Notes under the pieces: generated by a model
What the model was told of the DNA's origin: nothing
What the model saw: only the letters and a program-made list of their open reading frames with translations
Database searches by the model: none
In this document: positions 41,768 through 53,771 of the stretch, piece by piece
How positions within the stretch are numbered: the stretch's first letter is position 1
Layout: every line of letters begins with the position of its first letter
Assembly (NCBI RefSeq): GCF_014109725.1
Contig: NZ_CP058554.1
Location: 4,898,001-4,962,000 of the forward strand
Source: Comamonas piscis
GTDB lineage: Bacteria > Pseudomonadota > Gammaproteobacteria > Burkholderiales > Burkholderiaceae_C
DNA: 64,000 nucleotides
Reading direction: 5' to 3'
Translations under genes and position numbers: made by a program

Positions 41768-42613
41768 TCAGCGGGGTGTCACCGTCCACGCCAGCTGGTG
41801 AATCTCCTGCAGCAGCAAGGCCAGTTGCTGGGCCGCCGCTTCAACCACCGCCCGGCCTTTGTCTGCCGTGGCGCCAGCGGCATTGCCAACGGCGCCGCAA
41901 GGGTTGTAATCCTCCATCGCCCAGCCCATCTTGGCGCTCTTGCCATTGCCGACAATCGCAAAGCGCTGCGCCCGGTCCTGCGATGTGGAATGGAAACAGC
42001 CCGCCTGCGCCATGTCCACCTGCGCGGGCGCGAGATGCAGCATCATGGAGGTTTCCACCTCGCCGCCATGGATGCCAAAGCGGTGCTCCTCGGCGCTGAA
42101 CAGGCCCGTCACCTCGGCCGGCAACGGCAGTCCCCCCCAGCTGCTGCTGTAGACCAGCATGCCATGGGCCATGCGCAGCTCGCGCGCAACGATATCCATC
42201 ACCGCCACCTGCCCGCCATGGGTGTTGAACATCAGCAGCTTTCGGATGCCCGCACGCGCCACCGCCTGGCCCAGCGCCGTCCAGAGATCGATGATGAGCT
42301 TGGGCGGTAGGCTCAGGGTGCCGGGAAAGTTCAGGTGCTCGGTGCTGAGGCCAATGTTCTGCGCCGGCAGCACCAGCACCGGTACCTCAGCCGGCAACAG
42401 CGGCATGGCCGCCGCCACAATGCCTTCCAACAGAGTGGCATCCACCGATACCGGCAAATGCGGGCCATGCTGCTCCACCGCCCCCACCGGCAGCACTGCG
42501 ACCGTGCTGGCCGCCAGGCCGCTGGTCTGCGCCTGGGCAAATTCGCGGGTGCTGATCTCTGCCCAGAATCGGGAAGACCAGGGGGCGACAGCAGGGTTTT
42601 CAGAGGCGGGCAT
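41768..42613 (-). CDS. Creatininase-family amidohydrolase
   Basis: A 281-aa protein of the creatininase/FAPy-deformylase fold. The metal-binding series is visible: LPVGAVEQHGPHLPVSVD near residue 45 (Glu and His), NTHGGQ, and GIHGGEVETSMML with His/Glu ligands. It hydrolyses a cyclic or formylated amide; known members act on creatinine, mycofactocin precursor or formamidopyrimidines, and I cannot choose. ATG 42613 is used; the Shine-Dalgarno is weak. It sits on the opposite strand to the threonine dehydratase and next to the AcoR-type regulator. Confidence 0.84.
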   Translation of the reverse strand: MPASENPAVAPWSSRFWAEISTREFAQAQTSGLAASTVAVLPVGAVEQHGPHLPVSVDATLLEGIVAAAMPLLPAEVPVLVLPAQNIGLSTEHLNFPGTLSLPPKLIIDLWTALGQAVARAGIRKLLMFNTHGGQVAVMDIVARELRMAHGMLVYSSSWGGLPLPAEVTGLFSAEEHRFGIHGGEVETSMMLHLAPAQVDMAQAGCFHSTSQDRAQRFAIVGNGKSAKMGWAMEDYNPCGAVGNAAGATADKGRAVVEAAAQQLALLLQEIHQLAWTVTPR

Positions 42614-42682
42614 GGGTATTCCAACAAACAGGCGGCACACCATGTGCCGGCGCAGCAGCTATCTTAGGTCATGCAGGCCAGC

Positions 42683-44671
<1,989 letters not shown>

Positions 44672-44767
44672 GTTGTCTCCTTGCAAGCCTGTCTGCGCAG
44701 GCCCATGGGAACAGTATAGGAAGGCGGCCGCGCGGGGTGGCCGCGAATAGCCATGACGCTGTCCGAC

Positions 44768-44810
44768 TGTTCCAGATTGGAACACTTGCACTGTCCAGCG
44801 CTGTTCCAAC
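44768..44810 (+). promoter_or_regulatory. Upstream activator sites for the AcoR-type regulator
   Basis: A perfect palindrome, TGTTCCA-gat-TGGAACA, lies at 44768-44784, and a further half-site TGTTCCA at 44802-44808. The palindrome is centred about 95 bp upstream of the -24 GG, a normal enhancer distance for sigma-54 activators. It also lies about 100 bp upstream of the regulator's own start, permitting autoregulation. Confidence 0.65.
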
Positions 44811-44869
44811 GTGCCCGGCAGTACACTACCGATCCCAATCAAATCAAACACTTGGCGCACTACACAGCA

Positions 44870-44885
44870 TGGCACGCATCTTGAT
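44870..44885 (+). promoter_or_regulatory. Sigma-54 (-24/-12) promoter of the aldehyde dehydrogenase operon
   Basis: TGGCACGCATCTTGAT matches the TGGCACG-N4-TTGCA consensus with exact spacing; only the C of the -12 GC is replaced by A. It lies 80 bp before the ATG of the aldehyde dehydrogenase. Confidence 0.75.
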
Positions 44886-44965
44886 ATATCTGGTGTGACT
44901 CGTGCCCTACCGGCTTGCCAGCGGCGCGAATCAGTTTGAGCCATCCCTATTCAAGGAGACAAACC

Positions 44966-46486
<1,521 letters not shown>

Positions 46487-46619
46487 TAGAACGGTGTGCA
46501 AGGCGGTGTGCCCGGCCCCCACTGCAGCCGCAGGAGGGGCTGGGGCCACGCACGCCGCCTGTGCAACTCCCTATCCCGGCAGGAGCCGCCAAGGCCCGCC
46601 TGCCATCACCGGAGACAGC

Positions 46620-47024
46620 ATGATGGTTGTGGAAAAAGTGGTGGCCACGCCGGCCGCGCAAGCGCTGATTGCCTTGCTCAAAGACAAACATGGCCCCGGT
46701 CTGATGTTTCACCAATCTGGCGGCTGCTGCGACAACAGCGCCGCCAACTGCTACCTGATAGGTGAGCTGACCATTGGCCAGGGCGATGTCTACCTGGGCG
46801 ACATTGGCGGCTGCGCGTTTTACATGAGCACCTCCCAGTACACCTACTGGAAGCACACCCAGCTCATCATCGATGTGATCGACACCCACGGTGGCGGCAC
46901 TTTCTCGCTCGAAGGCCCCGAGGGCAAGGCCTTTCATACCCGCTCCCGCGTGTTCAGCGACGAGGAACTGGCGGCGCTGCAGCAACAGGATGCAGCGGCC
47001 AATGCAAACAATGCGCAGTCCTAG
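46620..47024 (+). CDS. DUF779 domain protein
   Basis: A 134-aa protein with the conserved cysteine-rich DUF779 segment HQSGGCCDNSAANCY, then VYLGDIGGCAFYMS and QYTYWKHTQL. These cysteines may bind a metal. DUF779 proteins are typically encoded beside ExaC/AcoD aldehyde dehydrogenases, as here 133 bp downstream, and are thought to assist them; the exact role is not known to me. ATG 46620 is preceded by GGAGAC; a second ATG follows immediately. Confidence 0.85.
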   Translation: MMVVEKVVATPAAQALIALLKDKHGPGLMFHQSGGCCDNSAANCYLIGELTIGQGDVYLGDIGGCAFYMSTSQYTYWKHTQLIIDVIDTHGGGTFSLEGPEGKAFHTRSRVFSDEELAALQQQDAAANANNAQS

Positions 47025-47196
47025 GCCAGCGCAAGCGCCGCACCTACTGCACAACATTGGTGCATTTATAGATATTTATCTTAATATTCAATCACTTAAC
47101 CAATAACCATGGGAGCAGCTTGGTGAAATTGCTGCAATGCAGCATTCGTCAAAGCTTTCTACAATTTCCTCAGTTTCAACCCACCGGGGAATGCCC

Positions 47197-47640
47197 ATGA
47201 CTGCAAGACACACGACCCAAGCCAAGGTCCAGAATCTGGCCACCAAAAGCTTGGAGCTCAGCTTGGCTGCTCCCCAAGTGGTTGCACAACGGGTAGGCCG
47301 CATGATGCTGGCGGGCAGCCAACCATCGGCCCGCGACCAGCAGGAGTTCTACCGCATGGGCAACGAAAAGGTGACGGCCTTCTACGAGTCCTGGATCGGC
47401 ATGTGGACCCAGGCCTGCACGTCCTACTGGCAAACCGCTGCCAGCCTGTGCACAACCCCCAACCTGTTGGCCCCCACCACCAGCAACCCGCTTGCGGCAT
47501 TCGGCGTCGGCAAGGCCACCTCGCGCATGGTCAGCCAGCAGGTACAAGCAGTCACCGATGTACTCAATGCCGGCATCTCGCCCGTGCATGCCAAGGCGGT
47601 GCGCAATGCCAAGCGGCTGTCGCGCATCAGCAAGCGCTAA
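47197..47640 (+). CDS. Polyhydroxyalkanoate granule-associated phasin-like protein
   Basis: About 147 aa, mostly amphipathic helix. The LSLAAPQVVAQRVGRMMLAG segment and the QEFYRMGNEKVTAFYESW region resemble the short phasin-like family annotated in Comamonadaceae. It would coat PHA storage granules. I use ATG 47197 because GGGGA lies 6-10 bases upstream; ATGs at 47191 and 47137 are alternatives. The AT-rich sequence upstream (47060-47105) should contain its promoter. No other PHA genes are in the window. Confidence 0.7.
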   Translation: MTARHTTQAKVQNLATKSLELSLAAPQVVAQRVGRMMLAGSQPSARDQQEFYRMGNEKVTAFYESWIGMWTQACTSYWQTAASLCTTPNLLAPTTSNPLAAFGVGKATSRMVSQQVQAVTDVLNAGISPVHAKAVRNAKRLSRISKR

Positions 47641-47653
47641 ACAAGCACGGGCG

Positions 47654-49480
47654 TCAATCCTGCGCCTGATTGCGCTGTAGTGCCCACATGTTGGCATAGC
47701 GAGCGCCCAGCGCCAGCAACTGCGCATGCGTGCCGCGCTCCACAATGCGGCCGGCATCCATCACCAAAATCTCATGCGCGTCCACCACGGTAGACAGGCG
47801 GTGGGCGATCACTAACGTGGTTTTGCCCTGGGCCGCCTTTTGCAGCTCCAGCTGGATGGCGCGTTCGTTGGCGGAATCCAGCGCGGAGGTGGCCTCATCA
47901 AAGATCAGGATTGGCGGATTCTTCAGCAGGGTGCGGGCAATGGCCACGCGCTGCTTTTCACCGCCTGACAGTTTGAGGCCGCGCTCGCCCACGCGGGTGG
48001 CATAGCCTTCGGGAGAGGCAGCAATCATTGTGTGGATGCGCGCGGCCTGTGCGGCCTGTTCCACCTCCTCTTGCGTGGCACCGGGCCGGCCATAGGCGAT
48101 GTTGTAGGCGACGGTGTCGTTGAACAGCACGGTGTCCTGGGGCACGATGCCGATAGCGCGGCGCAGGCTGTCCTGCGTCAGATCGCGGATGTCCTGGCCC
48201 GCAATGCGGATGGCGCCAGCCTGCACATCGTAAAAACGGAAGATCAGCCGTGCCAAGGTAGATTTGCCTGCGCCAGAGGGGCCCACGACGGCAACCTTCT
48301 TGCCAGCGGGCACAACAAAGCTCAGACCCTGCAGAATGGGGCGGCCGGGGTGGTAGGCAAAGTGCACATCGTCAAAACGCAGCTCAGGCTCGGCCTGCAG
48401 CGCCAGTGGCTGGGCGCCGGGTGCATCGGCCACCTCGCGCTGCTGGTCCATCAGTACAAACATGCGGTCCAGGTCGGTCAGGCTTTGCTTGATCTCGCGG
48501 TACAAGGTGCCCAGAAAATTGAGCGGAATGTAGAGCTGGATCATGAAGGCATTGATCATCACCAGATCGCCCAGGCTCAGTCGCCCGTCAACAACCCCCT
48601 GGGTGGCGCGCCAGAGCATGGCGACCAAGGCCACTGCAATGATCAGCTGTTGCCCGCTGTTGAGCAGGCTCAGGCTGCTTTGGCTTTTGAGGCGCGACAG
48701 GCGCAGTTTTTCCAGATCCCCGTCATAGCGCTGGGCCTCAAAGCCTTCGTTGTTAAAGTATTTGACGGTCTCGTAGTTCAAGAGCGAATCAATCGCCTTG
48801 CTGTGCGCCGCGGAGTCGATCAGGTTGGCCTCACGCCGGAAATGCGTGCGCCACTGGGTGACCACCACGGTGAAGCTCATATAAACCGTGAGCGCCACGA
48901 TGGTGATGATGGCAAACCAGATGTCGAACTGCACGGCCAGAATGCCCAGCACCAGCGCCAGCTCGATCAAGGTGGGCACGACGCTGTAGAGCGAGTACGA
49001 GATGAGGGACTCCACGCCTTTGACGCCGCGCTCGATATCGCGGGTCATGCCGCCCGTCTGGCGCTCCAGGTGGGAGCGCAGGCTCATCGCATGCAGATGC
49101 TCAAAGGTCTGCAGCGCAATCGCGCGCGCGGCGCCCTGCGTGGCCTTGGAGAACACCAGCTCACGCAGCTCCCCAAACACCGAGGTCAAGAGGCGCAGGC
49201 CGCCATAGGCCAGCAGCAGGCCCATCGGTACCACCAGCAAGGCCTGCGGGTTGCCGGGGCGGATGTCGAGCGCATCGACCACATGTTTGAGCAGCACCGG
49301 CACCCCGACATTGGCCACCTTGGCGCCCACCATCAGCAGCAGTGCGGCCAGCACCCGCCATTTGTAGGTCCAGAGGTAGGGCAGCAGCCGCTTCAAGGTA
49401 CGGCCGTCGCCAGCGGTCAGGGGTTTTCCATCGTTGGAGCTAGGGCTTGTGGCGGCAGGCGCCTCGGCAAAACGTCGCAT
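47654..49480 (-). CDS. ATM1/HMT1-type ABC exporter (fused permease-ATPase)
   Basis: A half-transporter of about 608 aa. Six transmembrane helices (about 45-350) precede an ATPase with Walker A GPSGAGKST, signature LSGGEKQRVAIARTLL and Walker B ILIFDEATSALDS. The membrane part, with NYETVKYFNNE and LNFLGTLYREIKQSLTD, matches ATM1-type exporters (bacterial Atm1 moves glutathione conjugates or metal-thiol complexes). It forms homodimers in the inner membrane. No Shine-Dalgarno stands at ATG 49480, and a longer start at 49543 would overlap the divergent thioesterase gene, so the start is uncertain. Confidence 0.87.
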   Translation of the reverse strand: MRRFAEAPAATSPSSNDGKPLTAGDGRTLKRLLPYLWTYKWRVLAALLLMVGAKVANVGVPVLLKHVVDALDIRPGNPQALLVVPMGLLLAYGGLRLLTSVFGELRELVFSKATQGAARAIALQTFEHLHAMSLRSHLERQTGGMTRDIERGVKGVESLISYSLYSVVPTLIELALVLGILAVQFDIWFAIITIVALTVYMSFTVVVTQWRTHFRREANLIDSAAHSKAIDSLLNYETVKYFNNEGFEAQRYDGDLEKLRLSRLKSQSSLSLLNSGQQLIIAVALVAMLWRATQGVVDGRLSLGDLVMINAFMIQLYIPLNFLGTLYREIKQSLTDLDRMFVLMDQQREVADAPGAQPLALQAEPELRFDDVHFAYHPGRPILQGLSFVVPAGKKVAVVGPSGAGKSTLARLIFRFYDVQAGAIRIAGQDIRDLTQDSLRRAIGIVPQDTVLFNDTVAYNIAYGRPGATQEEVEQAAQAARIHTMIAASPEGYATRVGERGLKLSGGEKQRVAIARTLLKNPPILIFDEATSALDSANERAIQLELQKAAQGKTTLVIAHRLSTVVDAHEILVMDAGRIVERGTHAQLLALGARYANMWALQRNQAQD

Positions 49481-49521
49481 GGGAGACAATTGTGGGTTTG
49501 TTATAGACCCCGATTGTGCCC

Positions 49522-49935
49522 ATGAATACCCCCCGTACCGCATCCGACGAACTGCCCCAGGACAAAGAGCTGGTTTTGCGTGTTGTGCCCATGCCTGCCG
49601 ACTGCAATGCCAATGGCGATATTTTTGGCGGCTGGGTCATGTCGCAGGTGGATTTGGGCGGCTCGGTGCTGCCGCTACGCCATTCGCGGGGCCGCACCGT
49701 CACTGTGGCGGTCAATGAATTCATTTTCAAGCAGCCGGTGCGCGTGGGCGATATCTTGTCGTTCTACGCCAAGCTGGTCAAGGTGGGCACCACCTCGATG
49801 ACGGTCGAGGTCGAGGTATATGCCGAACGCCTGTCCAAGCAGGGCCAGTTCTTCAAGGTAACGCAGGCCACCTTGACCTATGTCGCCATCGACGAGGAAG
49901 GCCATCCCCGCACGGTACCGCCGCTGCCGGTCTGA
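49522..49935 (+). CDS. Acyl-CoA thioesterase, YciA-like hotdog fold
   Basis: A 137-aa single hotdog-domain thioesterase. It has DCNANGDIFGGWVMSQVDLGG (about 27-47), the catalytic Asp/Asn region of this family, and AVNEFIFKQPVRVGDIL. It hydrolyses short- to medium-chain acyl-CoAs, probably as a hexamer. ATG 49522 is used; a GTG two codons earlier is possible. It is divergent from the ABC exporter with only about 41 bp between starts, and followed by a bidirectional terminator. Confidence 0.88.
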   Translation: MNTPRTASDELPQDKELVLRVVPMPADCNANGDIFGGWVMSQVDLGGSVLPLRHSRGRTVTVAVNEFIFKQPVRVGDILSFYAKLVKVGTTSMTVEVEVYAERLSKQGQFFKVTQATLTYVAIDEEGHPRTVPPLPV

Positions 49936-49970
49936 TCGGCCAACGGTAAGCGCTGAAGCCCAGAAACACC

Positions 49971-50010
49971 AAAGCCGCTGCAACGCAAGATCTGCGCTGC
50001 AGCGGCTTTT
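49971..50010. terminator. Bidirectional intrinsic terminator
   Basis: A 12-bp perfect stem (aaagccgctgca 49971-49982, tgcagcggcttt 49998-50009) with T-runs on both strands lies between the convergent thioesterase and bactofilin genes. It should end both transcripts. Confidence 0.85.
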
Positions 50011-50040
50011 TCACAAGCGGGAGGCCGGGGCCTCAGCGGC

Positions 50041-50670
50041 TCAAGCCAGGCTCTCGGCGGGCTTTTCCGTCTTGCTAGCAGCCGGGGTGCTGGTACTCGC
50101 AGCCACGGGCTTGCGGGTGCTGTTGGAGCATTCGATCTCACCGGTCAGCTGGCCGCCTTCTTCGATGATGACCTTGCCGTAGCGGATCTTGCCGTGGACG
50201 CGGCCGGTGCCAAAAATTACCAGCTTGTCGCGCACCGTCAGGTTGCCTTCGAACTCGCCATGAATCTCGGCGATGTCGATTTCTGCGGAACCCCGAAAGG
50301 CGCCATCAGCAGTGATCTGGATCACACGGGAGTCCATCGTGGCCTCGACCGTGCCTTCCACCACCAGGGTGTCGCAATCGGTGATCTCGACGCCCTTGAG
50401 CTTGATATTCGGGCCAACCGTCAGTTTGCTGCCGGTGCCGGCGGTGGTATCAGGGGTCACGGTGCTGGTATAGGAAGAGGTAGGGGAAGGGTTGCTGGGC
50501 TCATCGGCCTTGTGGCCGCTCAGGTTGCCGCCGAGCACGGAGCTGGCGGAACCTGCAGCGGTGCTGGGCAGGGTGCTGCCCGATGTACTGGAGGCATTGC
50601 CTCCCATGAACTTGGAGGCGGAAGCGTCATTGTCACGGCGCCCGCCGAAAAAAGGGTTTTGTACAGCCAT
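50041..50670 (-). CDS. Bactofilin (polymer-forming cytoskeletal protein)
   Basis: A 209-aa protein. The central DUF583/bactofilin beta-helix (about 85-185) shows regular short strands (VVEGTVEATM, FRGSAEIDIAEIHGEFEGNLTV, GRVHGKIRYGKVIIEEGGQLTGEI). It is flanked by low-complexity Ser/Thr/Gly/Pro-rich tails. Bactofilins self-assemble into filaments at the membrane and influence cell shape or the localisation of partners. Upstream, aaggagaa precedes the ATG. No peptidase or other common bactofilin partner is adjacent. Confidence 0.9.
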   Translation of the reverse strand: MAVQNPFFGGRRDNDASASKFMGGNASSTSGSTLPSTAAGSASSVLGGNLSGHKADEPSNPSPTSSYTSTVTPDTTAGTGSKLTVGPNIKLKGVEITDCDTLVVEGTVEATMDSRVIQITADGAFRGSAEIDIAEIHGEFEGNLTVRDKLVIFGTGRVHGKIRYGKVIIEEGGQLTGEIECSNSTRKPVAASTSTPAASKTEKPAESLA

Positions 50671-50841
50671 CGGTTCTCCTTGTGAAAAGCTTCTACATGC
50701 TATTCAATTTATAGCTAGGGTGTTCACAAAATTTGACACTAGTCGTAACAGCAGGCAACTATGGCGGCCTTTCCTATCAATACTTTCATAGGTCGGACAA
50801 ATCTCACATTTCCCAACATCCGATCTGGCCCCCAGCCCGCA

Positions 50842-51357
50842 TCAGGACACGATGTAGGCGGCTGTGGCGGTGGCCAGCACCTGGCCGCTGCTGTCGCAAA
50901 AATCCGAGCGCGTGGTGGCCACCCGCGAGCCTAGCCGCAGCACTCGGGCCTGCAATCCAAAAGGTCCTTGGGTGCCGGGACGCAGATAGTCCACCCGCAA
51001 ATCAATGGTGCCCAGCTTGGCAAAACGCATCAGGCGCTGCATCACCGGCTCCCCCGCATGCTTGGCGCCGGAGGCCGCCATCACCGCGATACCGCCCAGC
51101 GCGTCCAGGCTGGCACTGATGACGCCGCCATGCACCCGCTGCAATCCAAAATGGCCGATCAGCTCGTCGCGCATCTCCAAGCTCGCCCAGACCGCATCGT
51201 CCTGCACCGCCTGGAGCTTGAGACCCAGCAGTTTGTTGAAGACGATGCGTTCTTCAAAGATATCGCGCAGGCCTTCGACATAGGCGTTATCCAGACCTTG
51301 CATAGAGACATAGGCTGGTGCTTCAAGCTGCGGCGTGGGCAAGGTGGCGGTGCTCAT
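50842..51357 (-). CDS. PaaI-family acyl-CoA thioesterase
   Basis: A 171-aa hotdog-fold thioesterase with GLQRVHGGVISASLDALGGIAVM (about 76-98), the PaaI-type core, and a C-terminal VATTRSDFCDSSGQVLATATAAYIVS. It probably hydrolyses aromatic or medium-chain acyl-CoAs that stall. ATG 51357 is chosen over the longer frame because homology starts after it; the Shine-Dalgarno is weak. It is divergent from the glycosyltransferase gene with a 99-bp gap. Confidence 0.83.
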   Translation of the reverse strand: MSTATLPTPQLEAPAYVSMQGLDNAYVEGLRDIFEERIVFNKLLGLKLQAVQDDAVWASLEMRDELIGHFGLQRVHGGVISASLDALGGIAVMAASGAKHAGEPVMQRLMRFAKLGTIDLRVDYLRPGTQGPFGLQARVLRLGSRVATTRSDFCDSSGQVLATATAAYIVS

Positions 51358-51456
51358 CCACAAGAGTATGCAGTCAAGCGCCCTGCACGGCAATCGCAGA
51401 TTCTGCTGGGATGCCGCCACGCCATGCGCTAGACTGCGCGCAAATGCAGCCCATCT

Positions 51457-52524
51457 ATGCCTGAAAACCTGCCCCCCGCTCCGCCCACCGCCCGCACCGC
51501 GCCTCGGCCGCCCTTGCGCCTGAGCTGTGTGGTGCCCGCCTATAACGAAGCCAGCAACCTGGAAGCCTTTTTGCCCGCGCTGTATGAGACGGTGCGCGCG
51601 CTCTCAGTGGACTGCGAGATTGTGCTGGTCAACGACGGCAGCAAGGACGCGACCGACGAAGTAGCCGAGCGCTTGGGCCAGCAGCTGCCGCTGCACTACA
51701 TCCAGCTGGCGCGTAATTTTGGCAAGGAAGCGGCGATGACGGCAGGGCTGGACTATGCACGCGGCAATGCCGTGCTGTTGATCGATGCCGACTTCCAGCA
51801 TCCGCTGCCTTTGATTGCCGAGATGGTGCAGCTGTGGCAGAGCGGCTATGACATGGTCTACGGCGTGATCGCCGACCGCGCTGGCGAGGCCAAGGCCAAG
51901 CGCTGGGGCACCTGGCTGTTCTATTACTTGATGAACCGCGACAACGCCGTGCATATCCCGGAGAATGCCGGCGATTTCCGGCTGATGGACCGCAAGGTGG
52001 TGGATGCGCTGCGCCAGCTGCCCGAGCGCAACCGCTTTATGAAGGGCCTGTACGCCTGGGTCGGCTTCAAGAGCGTGGCCCTGCCCTTTGTGCCCGACAG
52101 CCGGCGCAGCGGCCAGTCCAGCTTCAACTTCACCCGGCTGTTTGGCCTGGCGTTCCAGGGGCTGACCTCGTTCACCACCTTGCCGCTGCGCATCTGGAGC
52201 CTGGTGGGCTTTTGCATTTCGGTGATGGCCATCATCTACGGCATCTACATCACCATCGAGACCATCGTGCTGGACAACCCCATCGACGGATGGCCGACCT
52301 TGGCGGCCGGCCTGATGCTGTTTTCCGGCGTGCAGCTGATGTCCATCGGCATGCTGGGCGAGTACATCGGCCGCATTTACGACGAGGTCAAGCGCCGGCC
52401 TTTGTATATCGTCGCGCAGAACGACGACCACAGCACGGTGAGCAGCGAGCTGGCGACACCCGCACTGGTCCCCGCATCTGCCACCGCGCCCGCCCCTGTG
52501 GCCCCCATGCCGCCGGAGTCCTGA
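51457..52524 (+). CDS. Family 2 glycosyltransferase (ArnC/GtrB/DPMS-like)
   Basis: A 355-aa protein with a GT-A catalytic domain: SCVVPAYNEASNL near 23-35, VNDGSKD near 58-64, and a DxD at Asp110/Asp112 in LIDADFQHP. Two C-terminal transmembrane helices (about 245-315) follow, ending GEYIGRIYDEVKRRPLYIV. This is the layout of enzymes that transfer a sugar to undecaprenyl phosphate (ArnC, GtrB). It is followed 2 bp later by a GtrA gene and then a ChbG/HpnK deacetylase, so it likely starts a lipid-linked sugar module. Confidence 0.88.
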   Translation: MPENLPPAPPTARTAPRPPLRLSCVVPAYNEASNLEAFLPALYETVRALSVDCEIVLVNDGSKDATDEVAERLGQQLPLHYIQLARNFGKEAAMTAGLDYARGNAVLLIDADFQHPLPLIAEMVQLWQSGYDMVYGVIADRAGEAKAKRWGTWLFYYLMNRDNAVHIPENAGDFRLMDRKVVDALRQLPERNRFMKGLYAWVGFKSVALPFVPDSRRSGQSSFNFTRLFGLAFQGLTSFTTLPLRIWSLVGFCISVMAIIYGIYITIETIVLDNPIDGWPTLAAGLMLFSGVQLMSIGMLGEYIGRIYDEVKRRPLYIVAQNDDHSTVSSELATPALVPASATAPAPVAPMPPES

Positions 52525-52526
52525 AC

Positions 52527-52946
52527 TTGCTGATCCCTGCTGTGGCCGAGCGCCTGCGCAGACTGCCGCAAGGTCTGCAGTTCATCGCCGTGGGCGGCTC
52601 AGCCGCTGCCACGCATTTGATGGTGGTGCTGCTGCTGGTGGGCGGCGCAGGCATGGCGCCGTTGCTGGCCAATGTGCTGGCTTTTCTGGTCGCCTTTGTC
52701 GTCAGCTACAGCGGCCACGCCTGGCTGACCTTTGCCGATAAAAAGGCGCCGCATGCCCAGGCGTTGCCGCGCTTCTTTCTGGTCGCCTGCAGCTCCTTCG
52801 CCCTCAATGAACTGCTGTACTACCTGGCCCTGCACCAGCTGCACTGGCACTATGCCTGGAGCCTGGTCGCGGTGCTGGTGGTCGTGGCGGTATTCACCTT
52901 TGTCGCAGCCAAGTGCTGGGCCTTTGCCCATGCTGCGCCGCACTGA
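52527..52946 (+). CDS. GtrA-family membrane protein
   Basis: A protein of about 139 aa with four hydrophobic segments and GtrA features: QFIAVGGSAAATHLMVV, VAFVVSYSGHAWLTF, and FFLVACSSFALNELLYY. GtrA proteins are proposed to flip lipid-linked glucose across the inner membrane. I chose the TTG at 52527 because GGAG lies about 9 bases upstream and 2 bp follow the glycosyltransferase stop; a GTG at 52542 is possible. The longer frame into the upstream gene is not real. It overlaps no neighbour; the deacetylase gene starts 5 bp later. Confidence 0.83.
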   Translation: MLIPAVAERLRRLPQGLQFIAVGGSAAATHLMVVLLLVGGAGMAPLLANVLAFLVAFVVSYSGHAWLTFADKKAPHAQALPRFFLVACSSFALNELLYYLALHQLHWHYAWSLVAVLVVVAVFTFVAAKCWAFAHAAPH

Positions 52947-52951
52947 GCACC

Positions 52952-53764
52952 ATGAAGAACATCACCCTCTGCGCCGATGATTTCGCGCTGCACCCGGCGG
53001 TTGATGCCGCCGTGCTGGAGCTGGCAGCACTGGGCCGCCTGTCTGCTACCAGCTGCATGACCACGGCCCCGGGCTGGCGCAATGCGGCGCGGGCCTTGCC
53101 CGCAGTGCGTGGCCAGCTGGACCTGGGCCTGCATTTCAACCTGACCGAAGGCCATGGCGTGGCGCCCGATACCGCCATCACGCGCATTCTCAGCCAGGCC
53201 TATTCCGCCCGGCTGTCTGCCGCTGCGCTGCGCGACGCCTGGCGCCGCCAGCTCGATGCCTTTGAGGATGCGCTGGGCATGCCGCCCGTCTATGTGGATG
53301 GCCACCAGCATGTGCACCAGCTGCCCGGCGTGCGCAAAGCGATGCTGGCCGAGCTCAGCGCCCGCTATGGCGCGGCCGCCCGGCAGATCTGGATCCGCTC
53401 CACCGCCCCCGCAGGCGCTTTGCGCTGGCAGGCCAAATCGGCCACGATTGCGCTCCTGGGTGGCTACCGCTTGAGCCACCAGCTGCAGCGCCAGCAATGG
53501 GCAACGAACCAGGGCTTTGCGGGAGTCTATGGTTTTGATGCGCCGACGGAGGCCGCCTATGGCGACCTGATGGCGCAATGGCTGGCTGAATGCCAAGACG
53601 GCAGCCTCTTGATGTGCCACCCGGCACAAACGCCAATGCCGGAGGACGCGATTGGTCAGCAACGCCCGGTGGAATGGGCCTATCTGCGCTCGCCAGCGTT
53701 TGGCGAGCTGCTGGCAGCGCAGGGCTGCCGCATTGGCAAGCTGGCGCCTGCCAAGGGCGCCTGA
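52952..53764 (+). CDS. ChbG/HpnK (YdjC-type) carbohydrate deacetylase
   Basis: A 270-aa protein of the YdjC fold. Metal-binding Asp9-Asp10 lie in LCADDFALHP, GLHFNLTEGHG follows, and histidines are in YVDGHQHVHQLPGV. A C-terminal LLMCHPA completes the set. It removes an N-acetyl group from a sugar, in free, lipid-linked or hopanoid form. Its tight placement after GT2 and GtrA suggests deacetylation of the sugar those proteins attach or flip. No hopanoid cyclase genes are present in the window. Confidence 0.86.
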   Translation: MKNITLCADDFALHPAVDAAVLELAALGRLSATSCMTTAPGWRNAARALPAVRGQLDLGLHFNLTEGHGVAPDTAITRILSQAYSARLSAAALRDAWRRQLDAFEDALGMPPVYVDGHQHVHQLPGVRKAMLAELSARYGAAARQIWIRSTAPAGALRWQAKSATIALLGGYRLSHQLQRQQWATNQGFAGVYGFDAPTEAAYGDLMAQWLAECQDGSLLMCHPAQTPMPEDAIGQQRPVEWAYLRSPAFGELLAAQGCRIGKLAPAKGA

Positions 53765-53771
53765 ACAGCGC

